Source: Rhynochetos jubatus (taxonomy: Eukaryota; Chordata; Aves; Eurypygiformes; Rhynochetidae). Taken from it: DNA of 64,000 nt. The position numbers and the translations under genes are program-made. Positions 27,001 to 38,050 of this stretch are shown here, piece by piece (positions within the stretch are counted from its first letter, which is position 1; every line of letters begins with the position of its first letter). The notes under the pieces are model-generated. The model was not told the origin of the DNA, made no database searches, and saw only the letters and a list, made by a program, of their open reading frames with translations. The DNA lies in the NCBI GenBank assembly GCA_027574665.1, contig CM050673.1, positions 10,091,420 to 10,155,419 on the forward strand, read 5' to 3'.

Positions 27001-30000
27001 TCGTAGCCAGAACCCAGGGGGGGCCGTGGCCGGAAACCGCGGTCGGCAACTTCTAGCGTTAGGGTTAGGGTTAGGGTCCGGAGAACCAGAAAGCCCACAG
27101 CTCCAGGGATAATTGGGATTGCAAAGGCCTGCCAAAAGGAGCACGACACTGCACCGACATGGCTCCTTCCCCTGCTTTCCTAGCCAGAAACCAGGGGGGG
27201 CCGTGGCCGGAAACCGCGGTCGGCAACTTCTAGGGTTAGGGTTAGGGTTAGGGTCCGGAGAACCAGAAAGCCCACAGCTCCAGGGATAATTGGGATTGCA
27301 AAGGCCTGCCAAGAGGAGCACGACACTGCACAGACATGGCTCCTTCCCCAGCTTTCCTAGCCAGAACCCAGGGGGGGCCGTGGCCGGAAACCGCGGTCGG
27401 CAACTTCTAGGGTTAGGGTCCGGAGAACCAGAAAGCCCACAGCTCCAGGGATAATTGGGATTGCAAAGGCCTGCCAAGAGGAGCACGACACTGCACAGAC
27501 ATGGCTCCTTCCCCTGCTTTCCTAGCCAGAACCCAGGGGGGGCCGTGGCCGGAAACCGCGGTCGGCAACTTCTAGGGTTAGGGTTAGGGTTAGGGTCCGG
27601 AGAACCAGAAAGCCCACAGCTCCAGGGATAATTGGGATTGCAAAGGCCTGCCAAGAGGAGCACGACACTGCACAGACATGGCTCCTTCCCCAGCTTTCCT
27701 AGCCAGAACGCAGGGGGGGCGTGGCCGGAAACCGCGGTCGGCAACTTCTAGGGTTAGGGTTAGGGTTAGGGTCCGGAGAACCAGAAAGCCCACAGCTCCA
27801 GGGATAATTGGGATTGCAAAGGCCTGCCAAGAGGAGCACAACACTGCACCGACATGGCTCCTTCCCCAGCTTTCCTAGCCAGAACCCAGGGGGGGCCGTG
27901 GCCGGAAACCGCGGTCGGCAACTTCTAGGGTTAGGGTTAGGGTTAGGGTTAGGGTCCGGAGAACCAGAAAGCCCACAGCTCCAGGGATAATTGGGATTGC
28001 AAAGGCCTGCCAAGAGGAGCACGACACTGCACAGACATGGCTCCTTCCCCAGCTTTCCTAGCCAGAACCCAGGGGGGGCCGTGGCCGGAAACCGCGGTCG
28101 GCAACTTCTAGGGTTAGGGTTAGGGTTAGGGTCCGGAGAACCAGAAAGCCCACAGCTCCAGGGATAATTGGGATTGCAAAGGCCTGCCAAGAGGAGCACG
28201 ACACTGCACAGACATGGTTCCATCCCCTGCTTTCCTAGCCAGAACCCGGGGGCGGCCGTGGCCGGAAACCACGGTCAGCAACTTCTAGGGTTAGGGTTAG
28301 GGTTAGGGTCCGGAGAACCAGAAAGCCCACAGCTCCAGGGATAATTGGGATTGCAAAGGCCTGCCAAGAGGAGCACGACACTGCACAGACATGGCTCCTT
28401 CCCCAGCTTTCCTAGCCAGAACCCAGGGGGGGCCGTGGCCGGAAACCGCGCTCGGCAACTTCTAGGGTTAGGGTTAGGGTTAGGGTCCGGAGAACCAGAA
28501 AGCCCACAGCTCCAGGGATAATTGGGATTGCAAAGGCCTGCCAAAAGGAGCACGACACTGCACAGACATGGCTCCTTCCCCTGCTTTCCTAGCCAGAACC
28601 CAGGGGGGGCCGTGGCCGGAAACCGCGGTCGGCAACTTCTAGGGTTAGGGTTAGGGTTAGGGTCCGGAGAACCAGAAAGCCCACAGCTCCAGGGATAATT
28701 GGGATTGCAAAGGCCTGCCAAGAGGAGCACGACACTGCACAGACATGGCTCCTTCCCCAGCTTTCCTAGCCAGAACCCAGGGGGGGCCATGGCCGGAAAC
28801 TGCGGTCGGCAACTTCTAGGGTTAGGGTTAGGGTTAGGGTCCGGAGAACCAGAAAGCCCACAGCTCCAGGGATAATTGGGATTGCAAAGGCCTGCCAAGA
28901 GGAGCACGACACTGCACCGACATGGCTCCTTCCCCAGCTTTCCTAGCCAGAACCCAGGGGGCGCCATGCCCAGAAACCGCGGTCGGCAACTTCTAGGGTT
29001 AGGGTTAGGGTTAGGGTCCGGAGAACCAGAAAGCCCACAGCTCCAGGGATAATTGGGATTGCAAAGGCCTGCCAAGAGGAGCACGACACTGCAGAGACAT
29101 GGCTCCTTCCCCAGCTTTCCTAGCCAGAACCCGGGGGGGGCCGTGGCCGGAAACCACGGTCGGCAACTTCTAGGGTTAGGGTTAGGGTTAGGGTCCGGAG
29201 AACCAGAAAGCCCACAGCTCCAGGGATAATTGGGATTGCAAAGGCCTGCCAAGAGGAGCACGACACTGCACAGACATGGCTCCTTCCCCTGCTTTCCTAG
29301 CCAGAACCCAGGGGGGGTCGTGGCCGGAAACCGCGGTCGGCAACTTCTAGGGTTAGGGTTAGGGTTAGGGTCCGGAGAACCAGAAAGCCCACAGCTCCAG
29401 GGATAATTGGGATTGCAAAGGCCTGCCAAGAGGAGCACGACACTGCACCGACATGGCTCCTTCCCCAGCTTTCCTAGCCAGAACCCAGGGGGGGCCGTGG
29501 CCGGAAACCGCGGTCGGCAACTTCTAGGGTTAGGGTTAGGGTCCGGAGAACCAGAAAGCCCACAGCTCCAGGGATAATTGGGATTGCAAAGGCCTGCCAA
29601 AAGGAGCACGACACTGCACCGACATGGCTCCTTCCCCTGCTTTCCTAGCCAGAACCCAGGGGGGGCCGTGGCCGGAAACCGCGGTCGGCAACTTCTAGGG
29701 TTAGGGTTAGGGTTAGGGTCCGGAGAACCAGAAAGCCCACAGCTCCAGGGATAATTGGGATTGCAAAGGCCTGCCAAGAGGAGCACGACACTGCACAGAC
29801 ATGGCTCCTTCCCCAGCTTTCCTAGCCAGAACCCAGGGGGGGCCGTGGCCGGAAACCGCGGTCGGCAACTTCTAGGGTTAGGGTTAGGGTTAGGGTCCGG
29901 AGAACCAGAAAGCCCACAGCTCCAGGGATAATTGGGATTGCAAAGGCCTGCCAAGAGGAGCACGACACTGCACAGACATGGCTCCTTCCCCTGCTTTCCT

Positions 30001-30590
30001 AGCCAGAACCCCGGGGGGGCCGTGGCCGGAAACCGTGGTCGGCAACTTCTAGGGTTAGGGTTAGGGTTAGGGTCCGGAGAACCAGAAAGCCCACAGCTCC
30101 AGGGATAATTGGGATTGCAAAGGCCTGCCAAGAGGAGCACAACACTGCACCGACATGGCTCCTTCCCCAGCTTTCCTAGCCAGAACCCAGGGGGGGCCGT
30201 GGCCGGAAACCGCGGTCGGCAAATTCTAGGGTTAGGGTTAGGGTTAGGGTTAGGGTCCGGAGAACCAGAAAGCCCACAGCTCCAGGGATAATTGGGATTG
30301 CAAAGGCCTGCCAAGAGGAGCACGACACTGCACAGACATGGCTCCTTCCCCAGCTTTCCTAGCCAGAACCCCGGGGGGGCCGTGGCCGGAAACCGCGGTC
30401 AGCAACTTCTAGGGTTAGGGTTAGGGTTAGGGTCCGGAGAACCAGAAAGCCCACAGCTCCAGGGATAATTGGGATTGCAAAGGCCTGCCAAGAGGAGCAC
30501 GACACTGCACAGACATGGTTCCTTCCCCTGCTTTCCTAGCCAGAACCCGGGGGCGGCCGTGGCCGGAAACCGCGGTCGGCAACTTCTAGG
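24040..30590 (+). repeat. Three tandem copies of a 2.1-2.3-kb higher-order unit
   Basis: Copies span about 24,040-26,170, 26,170-28,290 and 28,290-30,590. Each ends with a monomer carrying CATGGTTCC (about 26,095, 28,212 and 30,515) and a CCCGGGGGCGGCC run; spacings are 2,117 and about 2,303. The marker GGGGCGCCATGCC lies at 24351, 26487 and 28958. GCTTTCGTAGCC lies at 24861 and 26997, offset 2,136. The third copy gained two monomers (354 bp) between the TGGTTCC and GCGCCATGCC markers. Copy 2 has a single-TTAGGG tract at 27407-27418 where copy 1 has a four-TTAGGG-length tract, an 18-bp difference explained entirely by hexamers. Confidence 0.88.
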
Positions 30591-30704
30591 GTTAGGGTTA
30601 GGGTTAGGGTCCGGAGAACCAGAAAGCCCACAGCTCCAGGGATAATTGGGATTGCAAAGGCCTGCCAAGAGGAGCACGACACTGCACAGACATGGCTCCT
30701 TCCC

Positions 30705-33371
30705 CTACTTTCCTAGCCAGAACCCCGGGGGGGCCGTGGCCGGAAACCGCGGTCGGCAACTTCTAGGGTTAGGGTTAGGGTTAGGGTCCGGAGAACCAGA
30801 AAGCCCACAGCTCCAGGGATAATTGGGATTGCAAAGGCCTGCCAAGAGGAGCACGACACTGCACAGACATGGCTCCTTCCCCTGCTTTCCTAGCCAGAAC
30901 CCAGGGGGGGCCATGGCCGGAAACCGCGGTCGGCAACTTCTAGGGTTAGGGTTAGGTTTAGGGTCCGGAGAACCAGAAAGCCCACAGCTCCAGGGATAAT
31001 TGGGATTGCAAAGGCCTGCCAAGAGGAGCACGACACTGCACAGACATGGCTCCTTCCCCAGCTTTCCTAGCCAAAACCCAGGTGGGGCCGTGGCCGGAAA
31101 CCGCGGTCGGCAACTTCTAGGGTTAGGGTTAGGGTTAGGGTTAGGGTCCGGAGAACCAGATAGCCCACAGCTCCAGGGATGATTGGGATTGCAAAGGCCT
31201 GCCAAGAGGAGCACGACACTGCACAGACATGGCTCCTTCCCCTGCTTTCCTAGCCAGAACCCAGGGGGGGCCGTGGCCGAAAACCGCGGTCGGCAACTTC
31301 TAGGGTTAGGGTTAGGGTTAGGGTCCGGAGAACCAGAAAGCCCACAGCTCCAGGGATAATTGGGATTGCAAAGGCCTGCCAAGAGGAGCATGACACTGCA
31401 CAGACATGGCTCCTTCCCCAGCTTTCCTAGCCAGAACCCGGGGGGGGCCGTGGCCGGAAACCGCGGTCGGCAACTTCTAGGGTTAGGGTTAGGGTTAGGG
31501 TCCGGAGAACCAGAAAGCCCACAGCTCCAGGGATAATTGGGATTGCAAAGGCCTGCCAAGAGGAGCATGACACTGCACAGACATGGCTCCTTCCCCAGCG
31601 TTCCTAGCCAGAACCCAGGGGGGGCCGTGGCCGGAAACCGCGGTCGGCAACTTCTAGGGTTAGGGTTAGGGTTAGGGTCCGGAGAACCAGAAAGCCCACA
31701 GCTCCAGGGATAATTGGGATTGCAAAGGCCTGCCAAGAGGAGCACGACACTGCACAGACATGGCTCCTTCCCCTGCTTTCCTAGCCAGAACCCCGGGGGG
31801 GCCGTGGCCGGAAACCGCGGTCGGCAACTTCTAGGGTTAGGGTTAGGGTTAGGGTCCGGAGAACCAGAAAGCCCACAGCTCCAGGGATAATTGGGATTGC
31901 AAAGGCCTGCCAAGAGGAGCACGACACTGCACAGACATGGCTCCTTCCCCAGCTTTCCTAGCCAAAACCCAGGTGGGGCCGTGGCCGGAAACCGCGGTCG
32001 GCAACTTCTAGGGTTAGGGTTAGGGTTAGGGTTAGGGTCCGGAGAACCAGATAGCCCACAGCTCCAGGGATGATTGGGATTGCAAAGGCCTGCCAAGAGG
32101 AGCACGACACTGCACAGACATGGCTCCTTCCCCTGCTTTCCTAGCCAGAACCCGGGGGCGGCCGTGGCCGGAAACCACGGTCGGCAACTTCTAGGGTTAG
32201 GGTTAGGGTTAGGGTCCGGAGAACCAGAAAGCCCACAGCTCCAGGGATAATTGGGATTGCAAAGGCCTGCCAAGAGGAGCACGACACTGCACAGACATGG
32301 CTCCTTCCCCTACTTTCCTAGCCAGAACCCCGGGGGGGCCGTGGCCGGAAACCGCGGTCGGCAACTTCTAGGGTTAGGGTTAGGGTTAGGGTCCGGAGAA
32401 CCAGAAAGCCCACAGCTCCAGGGATAATTGGGATTGCAAAGGCCTGCCAAGAGGAGCACGACACTGCACAGACATGGCTCCTTCCCCTGCTTTCCTAGCC
32501 AGAACCCAGGGGGGGCCATGGCCGGAAACCGCGGTCGGCAACTTCTAGGGTTAGGGTTAGGTTTAGGGTCCGGAGAACCAGAAAGCCCACAGCTCCAGGG
32601 ATAATTGGGATTGCAAAGGCCTGCCAAGAGGAGCACGACACTGCACAGACATGGCTCCTTCCCCTACTTTCCTAGCCAGAACCCCGGGGGGGCCGCGGCC
32701 GGAAACCGCGGTCGGCAACTTCTAGGGTTAGGGTTAGGGTTAGGGTCCGGAGAACCAGAAAGCCCACAGCTCCAGGGATAATTGGGATTGCAAAGGCCTG
32801 CCAAGAGGAGCACGACACTGCACAGACATGGCTCCTTCCCCTGCTTTCCTAGCCAGAACCCAGGGGGGGCCATGGCCGGAAACCGCGGTCGGCAACTTCT
32901 AGGGTTAGGGTTAGGTTTAGGGTCCGGAGAACCAGAAAGCCCACAGCTCCAGGGATAATTGGGATTGCAAAGGCCTGCCAAGAGGAGCACGACACTGCAC
33001 AGACATGGCTCCTTCCCCTACTTTCCTAGCCAGAACCCCGGGGGGGCCGTGGCCGGAAACCGCGGTCGGCAACTTCTAGGGTTAGGGTTAGGGTTAGGGT
33101 CCGGAGAACCAGAAAGCCCACAGCTCCAGGGATAATTGGGATTGCAAAGGCCTGCCAAGAGGAGCACGACACTGCACAGACATGGCTCCTTCCCCTGCTT
33201 TCCTAGCCAGAACCCAGGGGGGGCCATGGCCGGAAACCGCGGTCGGCAACTTCTAGGGTTAGGGTTAGGTTTAGGGTCCGGAGAACCAGAAAGCCCACAG
33301 CTCCAGGGATAATTGGGATTGCAAAGGCCTGCCAAGAGGAGCACGACACTGCACAGACATGGCTCCTTCCC
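30705..33371 (+). repeat. 2,667-bp higher-order unit, copy 1
   Basis: Fifteen monomers (13 of 177 bp and two of 183 bp add up exactly to 2,667). Order of variants: a CCCTACTTTCC monomer with CCCC before the G-run; a GCCATGGCC monomer whose tract has GGTTTAGGG; a 183-bp monomer with CCAAAACCCAGGTGGGG and a following CAGATAGCC; AAAACCGCGG; two GAGCATGAC monomers; a second 183-bp monomer; then a CGGGGGCGGCC monomer; then the 354-bp dimers. Compared base by base by eye with copy 2 it differs at about five positions, near 31,600, 31,961-31,975 and 32,696. That is about 99.8% identity. Confidence 0.92.
32310..33371 (+). repeat. 354-bp dimer array inside the 2,667-bp unit (copy 1)
   Basis: Three tandem 354-bp dimers begin at 32,310, 32,664 and 33,018, and the next dimer at 33,372 opens copy 2 of the larger unit. 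Each dimer is one CCCTACTTTCC / CCCC-G-run monomer plus one GCCATGGCC monomer with a GGTTTAGGG tract. The dimers appear identical apart from GCCGCGGCC in place of GCCGTGGCC at about 32,696. Confidence 0.93.
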
Positions 33372-36038
33372 CTACTTTCCTAGCCAGAACCCCGGGGGGG
33401 CCGTGGCCGGAAACCGCGGTCGGCAACTTCTAGGGTTAGGGTTAGGGTTAGGGTCCGGAGAACCAGAAAGCCCACAGCTCCAGGGATAATTGGGATTGCA
33501 AAGGCCTGCCAAGAGGAGCACGACACTGCACAGACATGGCTCCTTCCCCTGCTTTCCTAGCCAGAACCCAGGGGGGGCCATGGCCGGAAACCGCGGTCGG
33601 CAACTTCTAGGGTTAGGGTTAGGTTTAGGGTCCGGAGAACCAGAAAGCCCACAGCTCCAGGGATAATTGGGATTGCAAAGGCCTGCCAAGAGGAGCACGA
33701 CACTGCACAGACATGGCTCCTTCCCCAGCTTTCCTAGCCAAAACCCAGGTGGGGCCGTGGCCGGAAACCGCGGTCGGCAACTTCTAGGGTTAGGGTTAGG
33801 GTTAGGGTTAGGGTCCGGAGAACCAGATAGCCCACAGCTCCAGGGATGATTGGGATTGCAAAGGCCTGCCAAGAGGAGCACGACACTGCACAGACATGGC
33901 TCCTTCCCCTGCTTTCCTAGCCAGAACCCAGGGGGGGCCGTGGCCGAAAACCGCGGTCGGCAACTTCTAGGGTTAGGGTTAGGGTTAGGGTCCGGAGAAC
34001 CAGAAAGCCCACAGCTCCAGGGATAATTGGGATTGCAAAGGCCTGCCAAGAGGAGCATGACACTGCACAGACATGGCTCCTTCCCCAGCTTTCCTAGCCA
34101 GAACCCGGGGGGGGCCGTGGCCGGAAACCGCGGTCGGCAACTTCTAGGGTTAGGGTTAGGGTTAGGGTCCGGAGAACCAGAAAGCCCACAGCTCCAGGGA
34201 TAATTGGGATTGCAAAGGCCTGCCAAGAGGAGCATGACACTGCACAGACATGGCTCCTTCCCCAGCTTTCCTAGCCAGAACCCAGGGGGGGCCGTGGCCG
34301 GAAACCGCGGTCGGCAACTTCTAGGGTTAGGGTTAGGGTTAGGGTCCGGAGAACCAGAAAGCCCACAGCTCCAGGGATAATTGGGATTGCAAAGGCCTGC
34401 CAAGAGGAGCACGACACTGCACAGACATGGCTCCTTCCCCTGCTTTCCTAGCCAGAACCCCGGGGGGGCCGTGGCCGGAAACCGCGGTCGGCAACTTCTA
34501 GGGTTAGGGTTAGGGTTAGGGTCCGGAGAACCAGAAAGCCCACAGCTCCAGGGATAATTGGGATTGCAAAGGCCTGCCAAGAGGAGCACGACACTGCACA
34601 GACATGGCTCCTTCCCCAGCTTTCCTATCCAGAACCCAGGGGGGGCCGTGGCCGGAAACCGCGGTCGGCAACTTCTAGGGTTAGGGTTAGGGTTAGGGTT
34701 AGGGTCCGGAGAACCAGATAGCCCACAGCTCCAGGGATGATTGGGATTGCAAAGGCCTGCCAAGAGGAGCACGACACTGCACAGACATGGCTCCTTCCCC
34801 TGCTTTCCTAGCCAGAACCCGGGGGCGGCCGTGGCCGGAAACCACGGTCGGCAACTTCTAGGGTTAGGGTTAGGGTTAGGGTCCGGAGAACCAGAAAGCC
34901 CACAGCTCCAGGGATAATTGGGATTGCAAAGGCCTGCCAAGAGGAGCACGACACTGCACAGACATGGCTCCTTCCCCTACTTTCCTAGCCAGAACCCCGG
35001 GGGGGCCGTGGCCGGAAACCGCGGTCGGCAACTTCTAGGGTTAGGGTTAGGGTTAGGGTCCGGAGAACCAGAAAGCCCACAGCTCCAGGGATAATTGGGA
35101 TTGCAAAGGCCTGCCAAGAGGAGCACGACACTGCACAGACATGGCTCCTTCCCCTGCTTTCCTAGCCAGAACCCAGGGGGGGCCATGGCCGGAAACCGCG
35201 GTCGGCAACTTCTAGGGTTAGGGTTAGGTTTAGGGTCCGGAGAACCAGAAAGCCCACAGCTCCAGGGATAATTGGGATTGCAAAGGCCTGCCAAGAGGAG
35301 CACGACACTGCACAGACATGGCTCCTTCCCCTACTTTCCTAGCCAGAACCCCGGGGGGGCCGTGGCCGGAAACCGCGGTCGGCAACTTCTAGGGTTAGGG
35401 TTAGGGTTAGGGTCCGGAGAACCAGAAAGCCCACAGCTCCAGGGATAATTGGGATTGCAAAGGCCTGCCAAGAGGAGCACGACACTGCACAGACATGGCT
35501 CCTTCCCCTGCTTTCCTAGCCAGAACCCAGGGGGGGCCATGGCCGGAAACCGCGGTCGGCAACTTCTAGGGTTAGGGTTAGGTTTAGGGTCCGGAGAACC
35601 AGAAAGCCCACAGCTCCAGGGATAATTGGGATTGCAAAGGCCTGCCAAGAGGAGCACGACACTGCACAGACATGGCTCCTTCCCCTACTTTCCTAGCCAG
35701 AACCCCGGGGGGGCCGTGGCCGGAAACCGCGGTCGGCAACTTCTAGGGTTAGGGTTAGGGTTAGGGTCCGGAGAACCAGAAAGCCCACAGCTCCAGGGAT
35801 AATTGGGATTGCAAAGGCCTGCCAAGAGGAGCACGACACTGCACAGACATGGCTCCTTCCCCTGCTTTCCTAGCCAGAACCCAGGGGGGGCCATGGCCGG
35901 AAACCGCGGTCGGCAACTTCTAGGGTTAGGGTTAGGTTTAGGGTCCGGAGAACCAGAAAGCCCACAGCTCCAGGGATAATTGGGATTGCAAAGGCCTGCC
36001 AAGAGGAGCACGACACTGCACAGACATGGCTCCTTCCC
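33372..36038 (+). repeat. 2,667-bp higher-order unit, copy 2
   Basis: Directly abuts copy 1 and has the same length and the same monomer order. Its private differences include CCTATCCAGAACC at about 34,625 in place of CCTAGCCAAAACC. A partial third copy continues from 36,039 to about 36,780 before diverging, including the CAGGTGGGG and CAGATAGCC markers at about 36,414 and 36,491. Confidence 0.92.
34977..36038 (+). repeat. 354-bp dimer array inside the 2,667-bp unit (copy 2)
   Basis: Three dimers begin at 34,977, 35,331 and 35,685, with a fourth starting at 36,039. By eye they are identical to each other. Their arrangement matches 32,310-33,371, so the dimer amplification came before duplication of the larger unit. 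Confidence 0.93.
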
Positions 36039-38050
36039 CTACTTTCCTAGCCAGAACCCCGGGGGGGCCGTGGCCGGAAACCGCGGTCGGCAACTTCTAG
36101 GGTTAGGGTTAGGGTTAGGGTCCGGAGAACCAGAAAGCCCACAGCTCCAGGGATAATTGGGATTGCAAAGGCCTGCCAAGAGGAGCACGACACTGCACAG
36201 ACATGGCTCCTTCCCCTGCTTTCCTAGCCAGAACCCAGGGGGGGCCATGGCCGGAAACCGCGGTCGGCAACTTCTAGGGTTAGGGTTAGGTTTAGGGTCC
36301 GGAGAACCAGAAAGCCCACAGCTCCAGGGATAATTGGGATTGCAAAGGCCTGCCAAGAGGAGCACGACACTGCACAGACATGGCTCCTTCCCCAGCTTTC
36401 CTAGCCAAAACCCAGGTGGGGCCGTGGCCGGAAACCGCGGTCGGCAACTTCTAGGGTTAGGGTTAGGGTTAGGGTTAGGGTCCGGAGAACCAGATAGCCC
36501 ACAGCTCCAGGGATGATTGGGATTGCAAAGGCCTGCCAAGAGGAGCACGACACTGCACAGACATGGCTCCTTCCCCTGCTTTCCTAGCCAGAACCCAGGG
36601 GGGGCCGTGGCCGAAAACCGCGGTCGGCAACTTCTAGGGTTAGGGTTAGGGTTAGGGTCCGGAGAACCAGAAAGCCCACAGCTCCAGGGATAATTGGGAT
36701 TGCAAAGGCCTGCCAAGAGGAGCATGACACTGCACAGACATGGCTCCTTCCCCAGCTTTCCTAGCCAGAACCCAGGGGGGGCCGTGGCCGGAAACCGCGG
36801 TCGGCAACTTCTAGGGTTAGGGTTAGGGTTAGGGTCCGGAGAACCAGAAAGCCCACAGCTCCAGGGATAATTGGGATTGCAAAGGCCTGCCAAGAGGAGC
36901 ACGACACTGCACAGACATGGCTCCTTCCCCTGCTTTCCTAGCCAGAACCCAGGGGGGGCCATGCTCAGAAACCGCGGTCGGCAACATCTAGGGTTAGGGT
37001 TAGGGTTAGGGTCCGGAGAACCAGAAAGCCCACAGCTCCAGGGATAATTGGGATTGCAAAGGCCTGCCAAGAGGAGCACGACACTGCACAGACATGGCTC
37101 CTTCCCCTGCTTTCCTAGCCAGAACCCAGGGGGGGCCGTGGCCGGAAACCGCGGTCGGCACCTTCTAGGGTTAGGGTTAGGGTTAGTGTCCGGAGAACCA
37201 GAAAGCCCACAGCTCCAGGGATAATTGGGATTGCAAAGGCCTGCCAAGAGGAGCACGACACTGCACCGACATGGCTCCTTCCCCTGCTTTCCTAGCCAGA
37301 ACCCGGGGGGGGCCGTGGCCGGAAACCGCGGTCGGCCACTTCTAGGGTTAGGGTTAGGGTTAGGGTCCGGAGAACCAGAAAGCCCACAGCTCCAGGGATA
37401 ATTGGGATTGCAAAGGCCTGCCAAAAGGAGCACGACACTGCACAGACATGGCTCCTTCCCCTGCTTTCCTAGCCAGAACCCAGGGGGGGCCGTGGCCGGA
37501 AACCGCGGTCGGCAACTTCTAGGGTTAGGGTTAGGGTTAGGGTCCGGAGAACCAGAAAGCCCACAGCTCCAGGGATAATTGGGATTGCAAAGGCCTGCCA
37601 AGAGGAGCACGACACTGCACAGACATGGCTCCTTCCCCAGCTTTCCTAGCCAGAACCCAGGGGGGGCCGTTGCCGGAAACCGCGGTCGGCAACTTCTAGG
37701 GTTAGGGTTAGGGTTAGGGTTAGGGTCCGGAGAACCAGATAGCCCACAGCTCCAGGGATGATTGGGATTGCAAAGGCCTGCCAAGAGGAGCACGACACTG
37801 CACAGACATGGCTCCTTCCCCTGCTTTCCTAGCCAGAACCCAGGGTGGGCCGTGGCCGAAAACCGCGGTCGGCAACTTCTAGGGTTAGGGTTAGGGTTAG
37901 GGTCCGGAGAACCAGAAAGCCCACAGCTCCAGGGATAATTGGGATTGCAAAGGCCTGCCAAGAGGAGCACGACACTGCACAGACATGGCTCCTTCCCCAG
38001 CTTTCCTAGCCAGAAACCAGGGGGGGCCGTGGCCGAAAACCGCGGTCGGC
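36039..38050 (+). repeat. Partial third 2,667-bp copy and transition monomers
   Basis: 36,039-36,780 continues the preceding higher-order unit. After that the monomers carry scattered variants: GCCATGCTCAG at about 36,958; CAACATCTAGGG at about 36,983; GGCACC at 37157 with a TTAGTG hexamer in its tract; GGCCAC at 37334; and a 183-bp monomer with CCGTTGCCGG at about 37,668. No gene or foreign insert is present. Confidence 0.8.

Noticed and set aside
22279-27744. Very long minus-strand open reading frames (up to 1,821 codons) as protein-coding genes
   Set aside because: They consist only of a 59-residue repeat dictated by the satellite, a second frame is also open over the same DNA, and they start and stop where single-base indels in the G-run or monomer shift the frame. 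There is no promoter, splice or codon-bias signal.
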